From: Deltaproteobacteria bacterium
GTDB lineage: Bacteria; Desulfobacterota; Desulfarculia; Adiutricales; Adiutricaceae
DNA length: 32,553 bases
Direction of reading: 5' to 3'
NCBI GenBank assembly: GCA_031273455.1
Contig: JAISRZ010000005.1
Coordinates: 1-32,553, forward strand
The position numbers were made by a program, and so were the translations under genes. This document shows positions 1-8,405 of the stretch, piece by piece. Position 1 is the stretch's first letter. The number at the start of each line of letters is the position of its first letter. The notes beneath the pieces are model-generated. The model had not been told where the DNA came from. It saw only the letters and a list, made by a program, of their open reading frames with translations, and did not search any database.

Positions 1-1368
1 AAAAGCTTCTTCCACCCCCAGAGCGTCTAATTTCAGTAAACAGTCTAGGGTTTTTTTGGCCCACTTTTGGGCCGTATCCTTATCGTCCACCAGGTCCATC
101 GCTTGGGCTAGGGGCCACATGGCGGCTTTAACCTCCAGATTGGGCACTTCCAGGGTTAATCGCTTGTCTGATCCATCGCGGAACGCTTCCTTAATCGTCA
201 GGTAGCCAGCCTGTAACAAGAGAACCTCTGGAGGTATCCGCTTAATATCGTCAATTTCAGTATCCCGCTTGTAGATAATTTTATTTTTATTGAGCCAATC
301 CGGGTCCTTTAGAGCTTCAACGCTCACTTGGCGAAGAAAATTAGGCGTACCAGTTGTGTACCAGTAACTGTCTGTTTCAGCTTTCTTAAGGCAAGAGAGA
401 ACCGACCAGGGATTGTAAACCCGGGTATTTCCGTCCCAAGAGTAGCCATCATACCAGTCCCGAATCATTTTTCTTAAATCATTCCCATCGCTTCCTGGGG
501 TCAGACAATCATTCATAATGAGACGCTCTATAGTTTGTTCCTGGCGATCGCTAAGCAGATCCTCTAGATCCTCCGCGGTAAAGCCACAAATAGCGGCGAA
601 CGCGCGGTCGAAAGTTATGTCGTTAACGAAGTTTAACCCAGAGAAAATAGAGAGTTGGGTGAATCGGCTCACTCCGGTTATGAAGATATGGCCAACTTTA
701 TCAAGGTTGGATTTAAGCGTGGCGTAAAATCGCTTTAAGTATTGGCGAAATAGATCAGCCTTGTCTGGATCTTTGAGATGCGAAACTATTGGGGCGTCGT
801 ACTCATCGATGAGAATGGCTACCTTCGTCTGATTGATGTCTGTTTTTTGTTCGGAAGCGTTCTTTTCTATTAGCTCCTTTTTATTTTTGACTTTCGCGTA
901 GCGGAGCGTAATAAGCCAATTCAGCATAGAGACTGGATTTTCTTTCTCTATCTCAACCCCTGCGTTAGCGGCTATAGCTTCCAACAAGCCAGACAATTTT
1001 TCCTCCATGGATCCCAGGTCATTATCGGTGACACTGAACATGTTCAAATTAATAACCGGGTAAGGAGTCCACTTGTAGTTCGATTGGTCGATCCAAAGCC
1101 CCTCGAACAGTTCCCGTTTCCCCCTAAGGATACAATCAAGGGTATTAAGTAGAAGGGATTTCCCGAATCGCCGGGGCCGGGCTAGGAAAAACGGGTCAGA
1201 CCGTTTAGCGATTTCATACAAAAACTTAGTCTTGTCGGCGTAATAATCACCGTTTTGACGGATATCGGCGAAATCGGTCGCGCCCAGGCGTAATATTCTT
1301 ACGGCCTGGTCATTTTTGACCACGAGGGGCTCAGTTGAATCATTCTTCTCCACGCTAATATCCTCCAT
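1..1368 (-). CDS. AAA-ATPase-like protein (PF09820 type, DUF1703 group), C-terminus outside window
   Basis: The frame stays open from the ATG at 1368 to the window edge (456 codons), so the C-terminus is missing. The N-terminal half fits the AAA-ATPase-like family common in gut and anaerobic bacteria: a YADKT-type segment near residue 43, a Walker A-like RPRRFGKS at 64-71, a Walker B-like LIDEYDAP near 184-191, and an ITGVSRF sensor-like motif further on. In this family a PD-(D/E)XK nuclease-like domain usually follows; it would lie beyond the left edge. The biological role is not established; mobile-element or defence roles are speculation. ATG 1368 was chosen because a decayed paralogue at 2028 begins with the same frame. 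A good sigma70-type promoter lies about 125 bases upstream. Confidence 0.85.
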   Translation of the reverse strand, partial: MEDISVEKNDSTEPLVVKNDQAVRILRLGATDFADIRQNGDYYADKTKFLYEIAKRSDPFFLARPRRFGKSLLLNTLDCILRGKRELFEGLWIDQSNYKWTPYPVINLNMFSVTDNDLGSMEEKLSGLLEAIAANAGVEIEKENPVSMLNWLITLRYAKVKNKKELIEKNASEQKTDINQTKVAILIDEYDAPIVSHLKDPDKADLFRQYLKRFYATLKSNLDKVGHIFITGVSRFTQLSIFSGLNFVNDITFDRAFAAICGFTAEDLEDLLSDRQEQTIERLIMNDCLTPGSDGNDLRKMIRDWYDGYSWDGNTRVYNPWSVLSCLKKAETDSYWYTTGTPNFLRQVSVEALKDPDWLNKNKIIYKRDTEIDDIKRIPPEVLLLQAGYLTIKEAFRDGSDKRLTLEVPNLEVKAAMWPLAQAMDLVDDKDTAQKWAKKTLDCLLKLDALGVEEAF

Positions 1369-1495
1369 CAAGGACAATCTTAGGCCAATGATAAAGCGCC
1401 TAGGTTCGAGTCCTAAGATAAAGATTAAAATCCTACTTGGAGCCTAGTTTGCGCCTAGGTCGCGGCCTATCCGTAAATCCTGGACTTCTTAGCTA

Positions 1496-1524
1496 TATAT
1501 ATCGCGTTTAACGCGTCTTGTCTA
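1496..1524 (-). promoter_or_regulatory. Promoter of the AAA-ATPase gene with palindrome in the spacer
   Basis: On the minus strand TAGACA (1524-1519) is followed by a 17-base spacer and TATATA (1501-1496). The spacer carries a CGCG-TTAAA-CGCG inverted repeat, a likely repressor site because binding there would block RNA polymerase. The same arrangement recurs at 2127-2099, which supports function. Confidence 0.65.
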
Positions 1525-2098
1525 ATTTAATTTCGTTAAGCGGGGAAAAAGGCTCTTGGGTTAGCTTGAGTCTCGTCTAGCGATGGGGGTTTCCAGGGTG
1601 TTTGGAGGCTTAAGAGCCCAAAGCGAACAGCTAATAGGCGCGGTTTATATCAGCGTCAACGTGGCCTCCGTCCATCGGGGCTCAGACGATTAGTGTTTTT
1701 AATTTCCCGGTTATTTTAGCTTTTAATCTATAAATAGACATTAATTATATGGATATTTGATTTATAGATTGATCAGTTCAAGGCTAATGGCGGTTTAGGA
1801 GTCTAGCGCCCGCCAACTAGAGGGGTTAAACATCGCCTAAGTTCTCTCCAGGGTTGGGGGACCTTAGGCCCCTGCCCACTAGCCCCAAAACCAGTTCTAA
1901 AAGGCCCGTGACCGAGCTTTAGGCTTAGAGCCATTGTATTATAGCCTGAAGCCAAAACGCCCTTTTATGGGGCTTTTTTAGGGCCTTTAAGCGGTCGCGT
2001 CTTTCTTCTCCACGCGAATATCCCCCATTTAGGCCTAGCTTAACCTAGCTAGAAGACCATCTTTCGGTTAACCGTAAACCCTTTAGATCTTTAATTAT
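1525..2098. other. Non-coding stretch with inverted repeat and gene remnant
   Basis: No intact gene is visible. It holds a perfect 11-bp inverted repeat (AATCTATAAAT at 1725-1735, its complement at 1760-1770, 24-base gap) in an AT-rich patch, and the remnant of a second AAA-ATPase gene at 1987-2028. Confidence 0.6.
1987..2028 (-). pseudogene. 5' remnant of a second AAA-ATPase-like gene
   Basis: An ATG at 2028 opens 13 codons that read MGDIRVEKKDATA then TAA. The intact gene starts MEDISVEKNDSTE, so 8 of 13 residues match and the nucleotide context (cttctccacg...aatatc) is shared. The rest of the coding sequence is gone. It lies about 70 bases downstream of a copy of the same promoter, so promoter and gene start were duplicated together, or a second full gene was deleted. 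Confidence 0.7.
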
Positions 2099-2127
2099 AT
2101 TATAACGCGTTTAACGCGTCTTGTCTA
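2099..2127 (-). promoter_or_regulatory. Second copy of the AAA-ATPase promoter and operator
   Basis: TAGACA (2127-2122), a 17-base spacer with ACGCG-TTAAA-CGCGT, and a consensus TATAAT (2104-2099). The stretch 2106-2130 matches 1503-1527 base for base. The -10 box is better than in the first copy, yet the gene behind it is only a 13-codon remnant. Confidence 0.65.
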
Positions 2128-2275
2128 ATTAAATATCGTTAAGATAGGAAAATGGCTAGGGCTAGAGCGATCCGCGTTTAACCGCGGCGGGTTTAAGGGG
2201 ATTTTTGGGCGTTAAAAAGGGGCTTAGGGGCTAAGATAGGCGACGCTTATCGCAGACTTAAAAAACGCCGCTTTT
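2128..2275. other. Non-coding stretch with related CCGCG palindrome
   Basis: No gene. CCGCG-TTTAAC-CGCGG at 2172-2187 resembles the palindrome inside the two upstream promoters and could be a third, diverged binding site. Confidence 0.35.
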
Positions 2276-2311
2276 TTGGCCAAACGACCGCCCTTTACGG
2301 TCGCTGGCCAA
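2276..2311 (-). terminator. Hairpin terminator after ricT
   Basis: TTGGCCA...CGACCG (2276-2290) pairs with CGGTCG.TGGCCAA (2298-2311) around a 7-base loop, starting 10 bases after the ricT stop codon. A short GC pair and a T6 run follow further downstream on the minus strand. Confidence 0.6.
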
Positions 2312-2321
2312 AACCTAGGCC

Positions 2322-3347
2322 TTAGGGGGTATCATCGTCCGAGGTTGGATTTTCGGCGTCTAGGGCCGCTTCTACCTCTAAGGGCTCGGAGTAGCTAGGC
2401 TCTTCGATGGGCGACTTTTGGTCATAAGCGTCCGTGGCGTTAAGGGTTTCCCCAGCGGTTTCCTCTAGTCTAGGCGCGGCTAGAGCGTCCGAGGCCAAAG
2501 GCGAAGCCGCCGCCTCGCCCTCTAAGGGTTCCGGTTTGGCCTCCGGCGCGGCTAAGGCTTTTTGGTTACGGGCGTAGTTTTCAAAGGATAAGCAACACAT
2601 GAGTCGACCGCAGACCCCGGAGATCTTGGCCGTGTTTAACGACAGGTTCTGCTCTTTGGCCATTTTCACGGACACTTGGCAGAAGTTGTTTAAGAAGCTG
2701 GAGCAGCAAAAGCAACGCCCGCATAAACCTAAGCCGCCTAGCTTCTGGGCTTCTTGCCGAACGCCGATCTGTCGCATCTCAATGCGCGTCCGAAAGCGGC
2801 TGACCAGTTCCCGGACCAGCTGCCGAAAGTCCACCCTTTCCTCGGCGGTGTAGTAAAAGATGGTCTTAAAGTTGTCTAAGGTGATCTCCACGGCCACCAA
2901 CTTTAAGGAGAGACCTAGATGGTTGACGCAACTTAAACAATATGCGTAGTCATCGCGCTCTTTCAGTTGGTTTTCGGCTTGCCGGGTGAGATCCTCGGGC
3001 GTGGCCAAGCGGACCACCACCCGGTCCTCAGGCAACATGACCGCCCTTTGGCCGTCCCCTAAGTCCGGCCAAACAATGGGCATGGAGGTCACTAACCCCA
3101 AACGCGAGGTGTCGCCTTGCCTCACCACCACCCAGTCGCCAATGTCCAGCTTCAGATCGCCGGTCTCATAAGACTGGATTTGCCCGCCAAAACGAATCCG
3201 GACTTGGACAGTCCGCCCACAAGCTAAGGTTCTGGGCTTATGGTCCCCTTCTTCCCATTTAATCTTGTGACCCCGCTTGCTCAAGGGCTCCTTGCCCCGG
3301 CCCGAGGAGGGCTCAACGTTTTCCGTGTCCAAAAAATTGTCTTCCAT
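2322..3347 (-). CDS. ricT: PSP1-domain regulatory iron-sulfur-type protein RicT (YaaT family)
   Basis: The central part is a PSP1 domain with the cysteine pattern of RicT/YaaT: LCGRCFCC, then a single Cys in NNFCQ, then GVCGRLMCC. In Bacillus, RicT works with RicA and RicF in a [4Fe-4S] complex that affects RNase Y and mRNA processing; no partner is encoded here. The C-terminal tail of about 80 residues is acidic and rich in Ala, Glu and Pro, so probably disordered. An in-frame ATG lies 15 bases further upstream, but it sits in a strong ribosome site (GGGGAGGTGG) that is well spaced for ATG 3347, so 3347 is preferred. It follows holB on the same strand, a linkage also seen in other bacteria. 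Confidence 0.9.
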   Translation of the reverse strand: MEDNFLDTENVEPSSGRGKEPLSKRGHKIKWEEGDHKPRTLACGRTVQVRIRFGGQIQSYETGDLKLDIGDWVVVRQGDTSRLGLVTSMPIVWPDLGDGQRAVMLPEDRVVVRLATPEDLTRQAENQLKERDDYAYCLSCVNHLGLSLKLVAVEITLDNFKTIFYYTAEERVDFRQLVRELVSRFRTRIEMRQIGVRQEAQKLGGLGLCGRCFCCSSFLNNFCQVSVKMAKEQNLSLNTAKISGVCGRLMCCLSFENYARNQKALAAPEAKPEPLEGEAAASPLASDALAAPRLEETAGETLNATDAYDQKSPIEEPSYSEPLEVEAALDAENPTSDDDTP

Positions 3348-3637
3348 AAACCACCTCCCCAATTATCCCAAAGCCCTTCAGGGTTGGCCCCCAAGACCAG
3401 CGGGAATAAGGCGGCGAATTTTTCTAATAAAATTATTTATTAATAAAAAATTACAAAAACGAATAATTTAAAACATCTAATAAACAATAAAAAAACTATA
3501 AACGCAAACTTTAAACATTGAAACAAAACTTTTAAACTAACTTAACCCAAAGGCTAAAAGAGCCCACATAGCCTGGGCAAACGAAATAACCGCTTTTTTT
3601 CGCCAGCCAGCCTCAGCTGGCTGGCGGGAAAAGTCTT
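3348..3637. other. AT-rich gap between holB and ricT
   Basis: Very AT-rich from about 3415 to 3540, so ricT probably has its own promoter here; no clear -35/-10 pair was fixed. A strong hairpin lies at 3601-3626. Confidence 0.5.
3601..3626. terminator. Perfect 11-bp hairpin after holB
   Basis: CGCCAGCCAGC, loop CTCA, GCTGGCTGGCG. It begins about 10 bases past the holB stop codon. On the minus strand it is followed by an A run and not a T run, so it may protect the 3' end or terminate weakly. Confidence 0.5.
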
Positions 3638-4720
3638 TTATTTAGGCCCTAAGCTGTTAACCAAACTCAGCCAATAAGCCGTCAAAACCAGTTCCGACTG
3701 CGATAGGCGCCGCAAGTTGTCCTCAAGATAGTCCAACTCCTTAAGGCGGGCGGTTAAATTCTTGGGGCTAACCTCGGTGGCCCACTTTCTTTGGGCTAGG
3801 GAGGCGGCGGGCCCGGCCAGACGGTTTTTATCCCGGGTCACGGCTAAAACCAAAACGTCGCGCCACCAAAGACGCATAAACTCCAATAGCCGGGTGTAAC
3901 GCCCCTGGCGATGGCCGCTGGTTTCCTGGCCTTCCTCGGCCTTCTTGGCCTCCTCTTGATCCAGTTTTTTCAGCTTTTCCAGCTCTTGGCACTCGGTGGC
4001 CGTAAAGTCCAAAACCGCCTTCCGGCCAAGAGCCTGGCCCTCGATAACCTGGCCAAACAGTTGATCTAAACTGGCCCAACGGCCCCAAGCCTCTTCCGGG
4101 GGCCATTCCAAAGCCGCGCCTAAGGCCCCGCCCGATAGGCCGGCTAAAAGCTCGGCCCGGGGGCCAGTTAAATTCTTACGCTCCTTTAGGGCCGCTAGGA
4201 TCTCCGCTCGGGCCAAAGGCGGGACCCGTAACCTGACGCACCTGGAGACCAAGGTCGGCAAAACCCGGGACTCCGATAAGGCGGTTAAGATCAAGACCGT
4301 GGATAAGCTAGGCTCCTCCAAGGTCTTTAACAACGACCCCGCCCCCTCTTCCCGGAAGCTATCGGCCTTCCGGATGATGACCACCCGGCGTTGGCCCTCA
4401 AAAGGCCGGTAGCCCAAACTCCGAATGAGATCGCGGATGTCGTCTATGGCGAGGCTCTGGCTCAGCCCAGTAGGGCGTTTCACAATAAAGTCCGGGTGGT
4501 TCCCTTCCTCAATCTTCCGGCAGCTTAAGCACACCCCGCAAGGGGAGGCGTCGGGCTCGGGCTCAAGGCAATTTAAGGCTTTGGCCAGATCTTTAGCCAC
4601 CGTGAACTTACCGCCCCTGCGAGGGCCAGTTAAAAGTAGGGCGTGGGGGAACCGAGCGCTGTGGATCATCCGACTTAAAGTCGCCTTTAAGCTCTTAAGA
4701 CCGATTAAACTCCAAGGCAT
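3638..4720 (-). CDS. holB: DNA polymerase III subunit delta' (HolB)
   Basis: Clamp-loader subunit of 360 residues. A P-loop remnant GPRRGGKFT lies at 32-40, with Phe where an active ATPase has Ser or Thr, as expected for a delta' that does not hydrolyse ATP. A four-cysteine zinc module follows (C51, C61, C64, C67). The segment LLKTLEEPS and the sensor-1 SRC motif (VSRCVRLRV) are typical of the clamp-loader family. The middle of the protein has a Lys/Glu-rich stretch around EEAKKAEEGQE that looks like a linker. Its ATG shares one base with the stop of the upstream HD gene (TAATG), which implies translational coupling. Confidence 0.9.
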   Translation of the reverse strand: MPWSLIGLKSLKATLSRMIHSARFPHALLLTGPRRGGKFTVAKDLAKALNCLEPEPDASPCGVCLSCRKIEEGNHPDFIVKRPTGLSQSLAIDDIRDLIRSLGYRPFEGQRRVVIIRKADSFREEGAGSLLKTLEEPSLSTVLILTALSESRVLPTLVSRCVRLRVPPLARAEILAALKERKNLTGPRAELLAGLSGGALGAALEWPPEEAWGRWASLDQLFGQVIEGQALGRKAVLDFTATECQELEKLKKLDQEEAKKAEEGQETSGHRQGRYTRLLEFMRLWWRDVLVLAVTRDKNRLAGPAASLAQRKWATEVSPKNLTARLKELDYLEDNLRRLSQSELVLTAYWLSLVNSLGPK

Positions 4721-5922
4721 TAGAAAAGCTTTTGGTGGTAGCGTTTTTCCTCGAGGAGAAACTTCTCGTTCGAGGGTCTGGGGTTAGGGGGATTATTGGG
4801 TTTCGGGGGGCGAGTCTCGTTAATATCGGGGGGCCTAAAACCCGGCTCTAAGCCTTTTAAGTTCAGACCAGAGGCTGGCGAAGGGGCTAAACCAGGGTTA
4901 GGCTCGCTGGCCGGAACCGGTGGGCTGACTTCTTCCCCCCAAAGAGGCGAGCCAGGGGTATGGAGATAATAAGACTTTAAGAGACGATGGTAGGAGGTCC
5001 AGCCAGTTCTGGCCTCAGGCTCTTGGGCTTCCAGCTCCTCGCGGATAAAGACGCCCACCCCATTAAGCTTACCGTCAAGGTCGTCTATTTGGTGTAAAGC
5101 TAAGGCTTCCAAAAGCTTCGGGGTTTGGATGGCCCCATACTCGGCCTCCCCGTGGTGGCTAACCAAAAGGTGCTGGACCAGTAAAAGCTTATCCGCGGGA
5201 AAGTTATCCAAGGTTTTAGCCACTTCCCCAATAAAAGCGGCCCCCATCTGGAGGTGCCCCAGCAAACGGCCGGGGGTGGTGTATTCGGAGCTGGGGGCTG
5301 CGGTGAACTCCCAAGTTTTGCCCACATCGTGCAAAATGGCCCCGGTCACTAATAGATCTTGGTTTAAATAGGGCTGGTAATGCTGACCGATGAGGAGGGC
5401 CAGTTTGGCCACCGAGACGCTATGCTCAAGTAACCCTCTTAAGTAAGCGTGGTGAAAGGTTTTACCCCCCGGTAAGGTCCCGAAGGCTTGGCATTGGGGG
5501 TGGTTTATGACGCTTATGACTAACCGATGGTAGTCAGGATCGACTATCCCTTGGATGACCCCATTAAGGCTGGCCAAGAGCTCTTCGGCGGATTGCCGGG
5601 CCGTGGGGATAAAATCGCTTAAATCCAAGGAGTTTTGGTCCAACCGGCTGGCCGAGCGGACCGTTAGTTGTTTCGCGCCTTGGTAAGCGTCGATTGGCCC
5701 GCCCACCAAAGCCGCTTCCCCGGGGGCTAAGACGGTTAAGTAAGCCTCCACCTCGTCCCAGGCCTTAGCGGATAAGACCCCGGTCCGGTCAACGAACTCT
5801 ACGCTAAGGTAGGGAGCGCCTTTCTTGGTGAGTAACCGCCTTAAGCTTTTGACCATTAAGGGCCCGGTGAAATACTGGCCCGGCTTTAAATCGCGAATAA
5901 ACTCCTTATTTTTAACCACCAC
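4720..5922 (-). CDS. OB-fold/HD-domain protein, YhaM-like 3'-5' exoribonuclease
   Basis: The N-terminal 95 residues look like an OB-fold nucleic-acid-binding domain, followed by an HD phosphohydrolase domain: H167 in LLEHSVSVA, H198-D199 in ILHDVGK, HH at 256-257 and DD at 280-281. This order matches YhaM, a 3'-5' exoribonuclease of Bacillus; activity here is inferred. Residues 330-400 form a Pro/Asn-rich, probably disordered tail. The start is GTG 5922 with GAGG seven bases upstream. It is the first gene of a minus-strand unit, overlapping holB by one base. Confidence 0.8.
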   Translation of the reverse strand: MVVKNKEFIRDLKPGQYFTGPLMVKSLRRLLTKKGAPYLSVEFVDRTGVLSAKAWDEVEAYLTVLAPGEAALVGGPIDAYQGAKQLTVRSASRLDQNSLDLSDFIPTARQSAEELLASLNGVIQGIVDPDYHRLVISVINHPQCQAFGTLPGGKTFHHAYLRGLLEHSVSVAKLALLIGQHYQPYLNQDLLVTGAILHDVGKTWEFTAAPSSEYTTPGRLLGHLQMGAAFIGEVAKTLDNFPADKLLLVQHLLVSHHGEAEYGAIQTPKLLEALALHQIDDLDGKLNGVGVFIREELEAQEPEARTGWTSYHRLLKSYYLHTPGSPLWGEEVSPPVPASEPNPGLAPSPASGLNLKGLEPGFRPPDINETRPPKPNNPPNPRPSNEKFLLEEKRYHQKLF

Positions 5923-5956
5923 AAAAGAACCTCACTTTTTCTATATGATAACACAA

Positions 5957-5974
5957 TTCCAGGTGGAACTGGAA
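5957..5974. promoter_or_regulatory. Inverted repeat upstream of the YhaM-like gene
   Basis: TTCCAG-GTGGAA-CTGGAA is a perfect 6-6-6 inverted repeat 35 bases upstream of the GTG start, in the expected promoter zone. It could be an operator. The rest of the gap to 6190 also holds a 10-bp hairpin, TAGGCCCCTT (6117-6126) with its complement at 6135-6144. Confidence 0.35.
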
Positions 5975-6193
5975 AAAACCTAAACCGTCAATTTGGAGCC
6001 CAATTTAACGTTATACAATTAATATTAAAAGCCTAATAGCTCTTAAACCTTGATCATTTTTAAAAAACCGCTAGAATTAGGTTTGTCCCTGGCCGTGGCC
6101 TCGACCGCTGTCTTGATAGGCCCCTTAGCCTTAAAAGGGGCCTAAAAGGCCTTAGCCAGCTATTAGGGCCTTTTTGCCAAAGAACGCGATATA

Positions 6194-6202
6194 TGGTATA
6201 AA
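6194..6202 (+). promoter_or_regulatory. Extended -10 promoter of the methyltransferase gene
   Basis: TGG-TATAAA is an extended -10 element. A transcript would start near 6209, which leaves almost no leader for the TTG at 6217 but a usable one for the GTG at 6238. Confidence 0.4.
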
Positions 6203-6237
6203 AAGCCAATTTTTGGTTGACTGGAGCCAACTTTTTT

Positions 6238-6870
6238 GTGAGTATTCTAAAACTTGCGCCCGACTACCGCCAACCAAAGGGGCTCCATTTCGCCTTTGAC
6301 TCCATCCGCCTGGCCCAAGCCGCCCCTAGGGCCCTTCTTAATGGTCGGGCCGCGGATCTGGGGGCGGGCTCGGGGGTGGTGGGTTTAGAGGCTCTAAACC
6401 AAGGTCGGCTTCAAGGGTTACGGGAAATGGTCTTCCTGGAAAGGGAGCTAGCCTTTAGCGACTCTTTAGCCGCTAACCTTACGTTGGCCCAAAAAAGCCT
6501 GAAAACCCGGCTCCGTTTAGTCCTAGCTGACTTACGGGAGGTGACCCCAACCGAGATCGGGGGGCTTTTAGATTACGCCCTTTTTAACCCGCCTTGGCGC
6601 GAGCCCTCGAAAAGAGGCTCGCCAATCCCGGCGAAAAGGGCCATGCGGGAAAGTCTTTTTGGCGATCTCGCCACCCTATTAACCGCCGCGGCGGCCTTAA
6701 TTAAACCGGGCGGGGGTTTAACCCTTTCTTGGCCCGGGGCGGCTTTAGCTCGGTTAATGACGGCCTTGGCCTTGGTCCCCCAGCTAAAGCTTAGTTGGCT
6801 AAAAACTTACCGGAAAGCTGGATCAAGGTTCACTTTACTGTTGGTTGGGTTAATTAAGTCTTTTAATTAG
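6238..6870 (+). CDS. SAM-dependent methyltransferase, TrmN6-like
   Basis: A class I methyltransferase of about 210 residues. It has the SAM-binding loop DLGAGSGVVGLEAL and the catalytic NPPW motif of N6-adenine and related methyltransferases. The N-terminal run QPKGLHFAFDSIRLA is similar in placement to the start of TrmN6 (YfiC), which methylates A37 of tRNA1(Val); this substrate is the best guess. A TTG at 6217 would extend it by seven residues. GTG 6238 was chosen because GGAG lies 11 bases upstream and the predicted transcript start is near 6209. It precedes the M50 protease gene by 38 bases and may be cotranscribed with it. Confidence 0.75.
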   Translation: MSILKLAPDYRQPKGLHFAFDSIRLAQAAPRALLNGRAADLGAGSGVVGLEALNQGRLQGLREMVFLERELAFSDSLAANLTLAQKSLKTRLRLVLADLREVTPTEIGGLLDYALFNPPWREPSKRGSPIPAKRAMRESLFGDLATLLTAAAALIKPGGGLTLSWPGAALARLMTALALVPQLKLSWLKTYRKAGSRFTLLLVGLIKSFN

Positions 6871-6908
6871 CCATAATTTATATCTAAAATAAACCTTTTG
6901 GTAAACTC

Positions 6909-7574
6909 ATGTTTGATTTAGACATCCAACAAATAGCCATCACCATCCCGTTCCTCCTTTTGGGCTTAACCGCCCATGAGTACGCGCACGCTTGGATGGC
7001 CTATCGCTTAGGCGACCCCACCGCCGCCAAAAAAGGGCGTTTATCTTTTAACCCCTTTAAGCACTTGGATCCAGTGGGGACCATAGTCTTATTGCTGACT
7101 AACTTTATCGGTTGGGCCAAACCCGTGCCCGTGGATCTAAGGTACTTTAGAAACCCCGCCCGGGACATGTCCCTCGTGGCCGTGGCTGGGCCTTTGGCCA
7201 ACTTTTCTTTAGCCGCGCTCTTAGCCATTGGCTTAAGGTTGGATATTTTTTGGGGCCTAATTTTTAGCCATTTGCCCGAGAGCTTAGCCCAGCCTTTGAT
7301 ATTGATGTTCTTATCGGGGTTTATGATTAACCTCGGGCTTTCCATCTTTAACCTTTTGCCGCTCCCGCCCTTGGATGGGTTTAATGTTTTAAGCTTTTTT
7401 CTGCCCCCTCTGGTGGCCGACAATTTACGGCGTTTTAGTCAGCTATCTTTCATTGTTTTAATCGTTCTAATGGCCACCGGGGCCTTAGGGCGAATCATTG
7501 GGCCTATTTTTTTCTTTTTTGGCCGTTTATTGTTAGGCGAAAGATTCAAAATTTTATTTGACTTGGGAGCGTAA
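6909..7574 (+). CDS. Site-2 protease family membrane protein (peptidase M50)
   Basis: A short intramembrane zinc protease of 221 residues. The metal motif H23-E-Y-A-H27 lies in the first membrane segment and the third ligand is D156 in LPLPPLDGFN. About six hydrophobic segments are present and no PDZ domain, as in the YwhC-type group rather than RseP. Substrate unknown. In many bacteria this gene lies next to scpA and scpB, as here; the scpA start is only six bases after its stop codon. Confidence 0.85.
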   Translation: MFDLDIQQIAITIPFLLLGLTAHEYAHAWMAYRLGDPTAAKKGRLSFNPFKHLDPVGTIVLLLTNFIGWAKPVPVDLRYFRNPARDMSLVAVAGPLANFSLAALLAIGLRLDIFWGLIFSHLPESLAQPLILMFLSGFMINLGLSIFNLLPLPPLDGFNVLSFFLPPLVADNLRRFSQLSFIVLIVLMATGALGRIIGPIFFFFGRLLLGERFKILFDLGA

Positions 7575-7580
7575 AGGGCG

Positions 7581-8360
7581 GTGTCGGAAAGTTTAAACAT
7601 TAAGCTCGATCTCCAGGATGGCTCTTACGAGGGGCCCCTTGATCTCCTGTTGCATCTAATCGACCGGGCCAAGGTGGATATTGACGATATCCCCATCTCC
7701 TTAATCACCAGCCAATACTTAGAAAGCTTAGAGACCTTGGAAGGGCTTAGCTTAGACGCCTCCGCCGACTTTCTCCTCATGGCCGCCACCTTAGCCAACA
7801 TCAAAAGCCGCCTACTACTCCCCCGCTTGGACGAAGACGGAGAGCCCGAAGAGGATCCTCGCTTAGAGCTGACCCGGCCCTTAATGGAGTACGCCAAGCT
7901 CAAATCCGTGGCCACGGCCTTAAACGAGCGGCCCTTACTGGACCGGGACGTTTTCACCCGGGGGGAGATGGAGGAGCTTTCCGCCATCACTTTTGACGAT
8001 AACATCCAAGCCACTTTGTTCGAGTTGATTGAGGCCTGGCGTCAACTGGCCGACCGGAAAGATCTGGAGCGGAAACGCGGTTTAAAGTTCTTGATGGAGA
8101 CCAAGACCATTGGCGAAAAGCTGGGGGAGATCCGAGCCTACTTACTGGAACACAAAAGCTCCCACTTTAGTCAGCTGGCTAAAGTTTTAGCCCCTAACCC
8201 TTTGGAGCTGGCTTTAAGCTTTTTAGGCGTTTTGGAGTTGGCTAGGACCGGTTTTTTACGCCTCTACCAAGAAACCGAGACCGAGTTTTATGGCCCGGGC
8301 TTATGGCTGGCGGACCCGGAAGCCAAAGACTTAGACCCCACGGAACTGGATTACCGCTAA
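7581..8360 (+). CDS. scpA: Segregation and condensation protein A
   Basis: The kleisin subunit of the Smc-ScpAB complex that organises and separates chromosomes. The N-terminus contains the family hallmark YEGPLDLLLHLI, followed by ISLITSQYLE and the helical segment DFLLMAATLANIKSRLLLP. The C-terminal winged-helix segment (LALSFLGVLELAR) closes the protein. At 259 residues it has the usual length. The start is GTG, with GGGAG 11 bases upstream inside the end of the M50 gene. scpB follows after 45 bases. Confidence 0.93.
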   Translation: MSESLNIKLDLQDGSYEGPLDLLLHLIDRAKVDIDDIPISLITSQYLESLETLEGLSLDASADFLLMAATLANIKSRLLLPRLDEDGEPEEDPRLELTRPLMEYAKLKSVATALNERPLLDRDVFTRGEMEELSAITFDDNIQATLFELIEAWRQLADRKDLERKRGLKFLMETKTIGEKLGEIRAYLLEHKSSHFSQLAKVLAPNPLELALSFLGVLELARTGFLRLYQETETEFYGPGLWLADPEAKDLDPTELDYR

Positions 8361-8405
8361 AAGCGTTCCTTACGCTCCCGTCTGACCATTTTGGGATAAA
8401 TAAAC

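Noticed and set aside
1402..1414. AGGTTCGAGTCCT resembles the T-arm of a tRNA
   Set aside because: No acceptor, D-arm or anticodon arm could be paired around it, and it lies in the leader of the AAA-ATPase gene.
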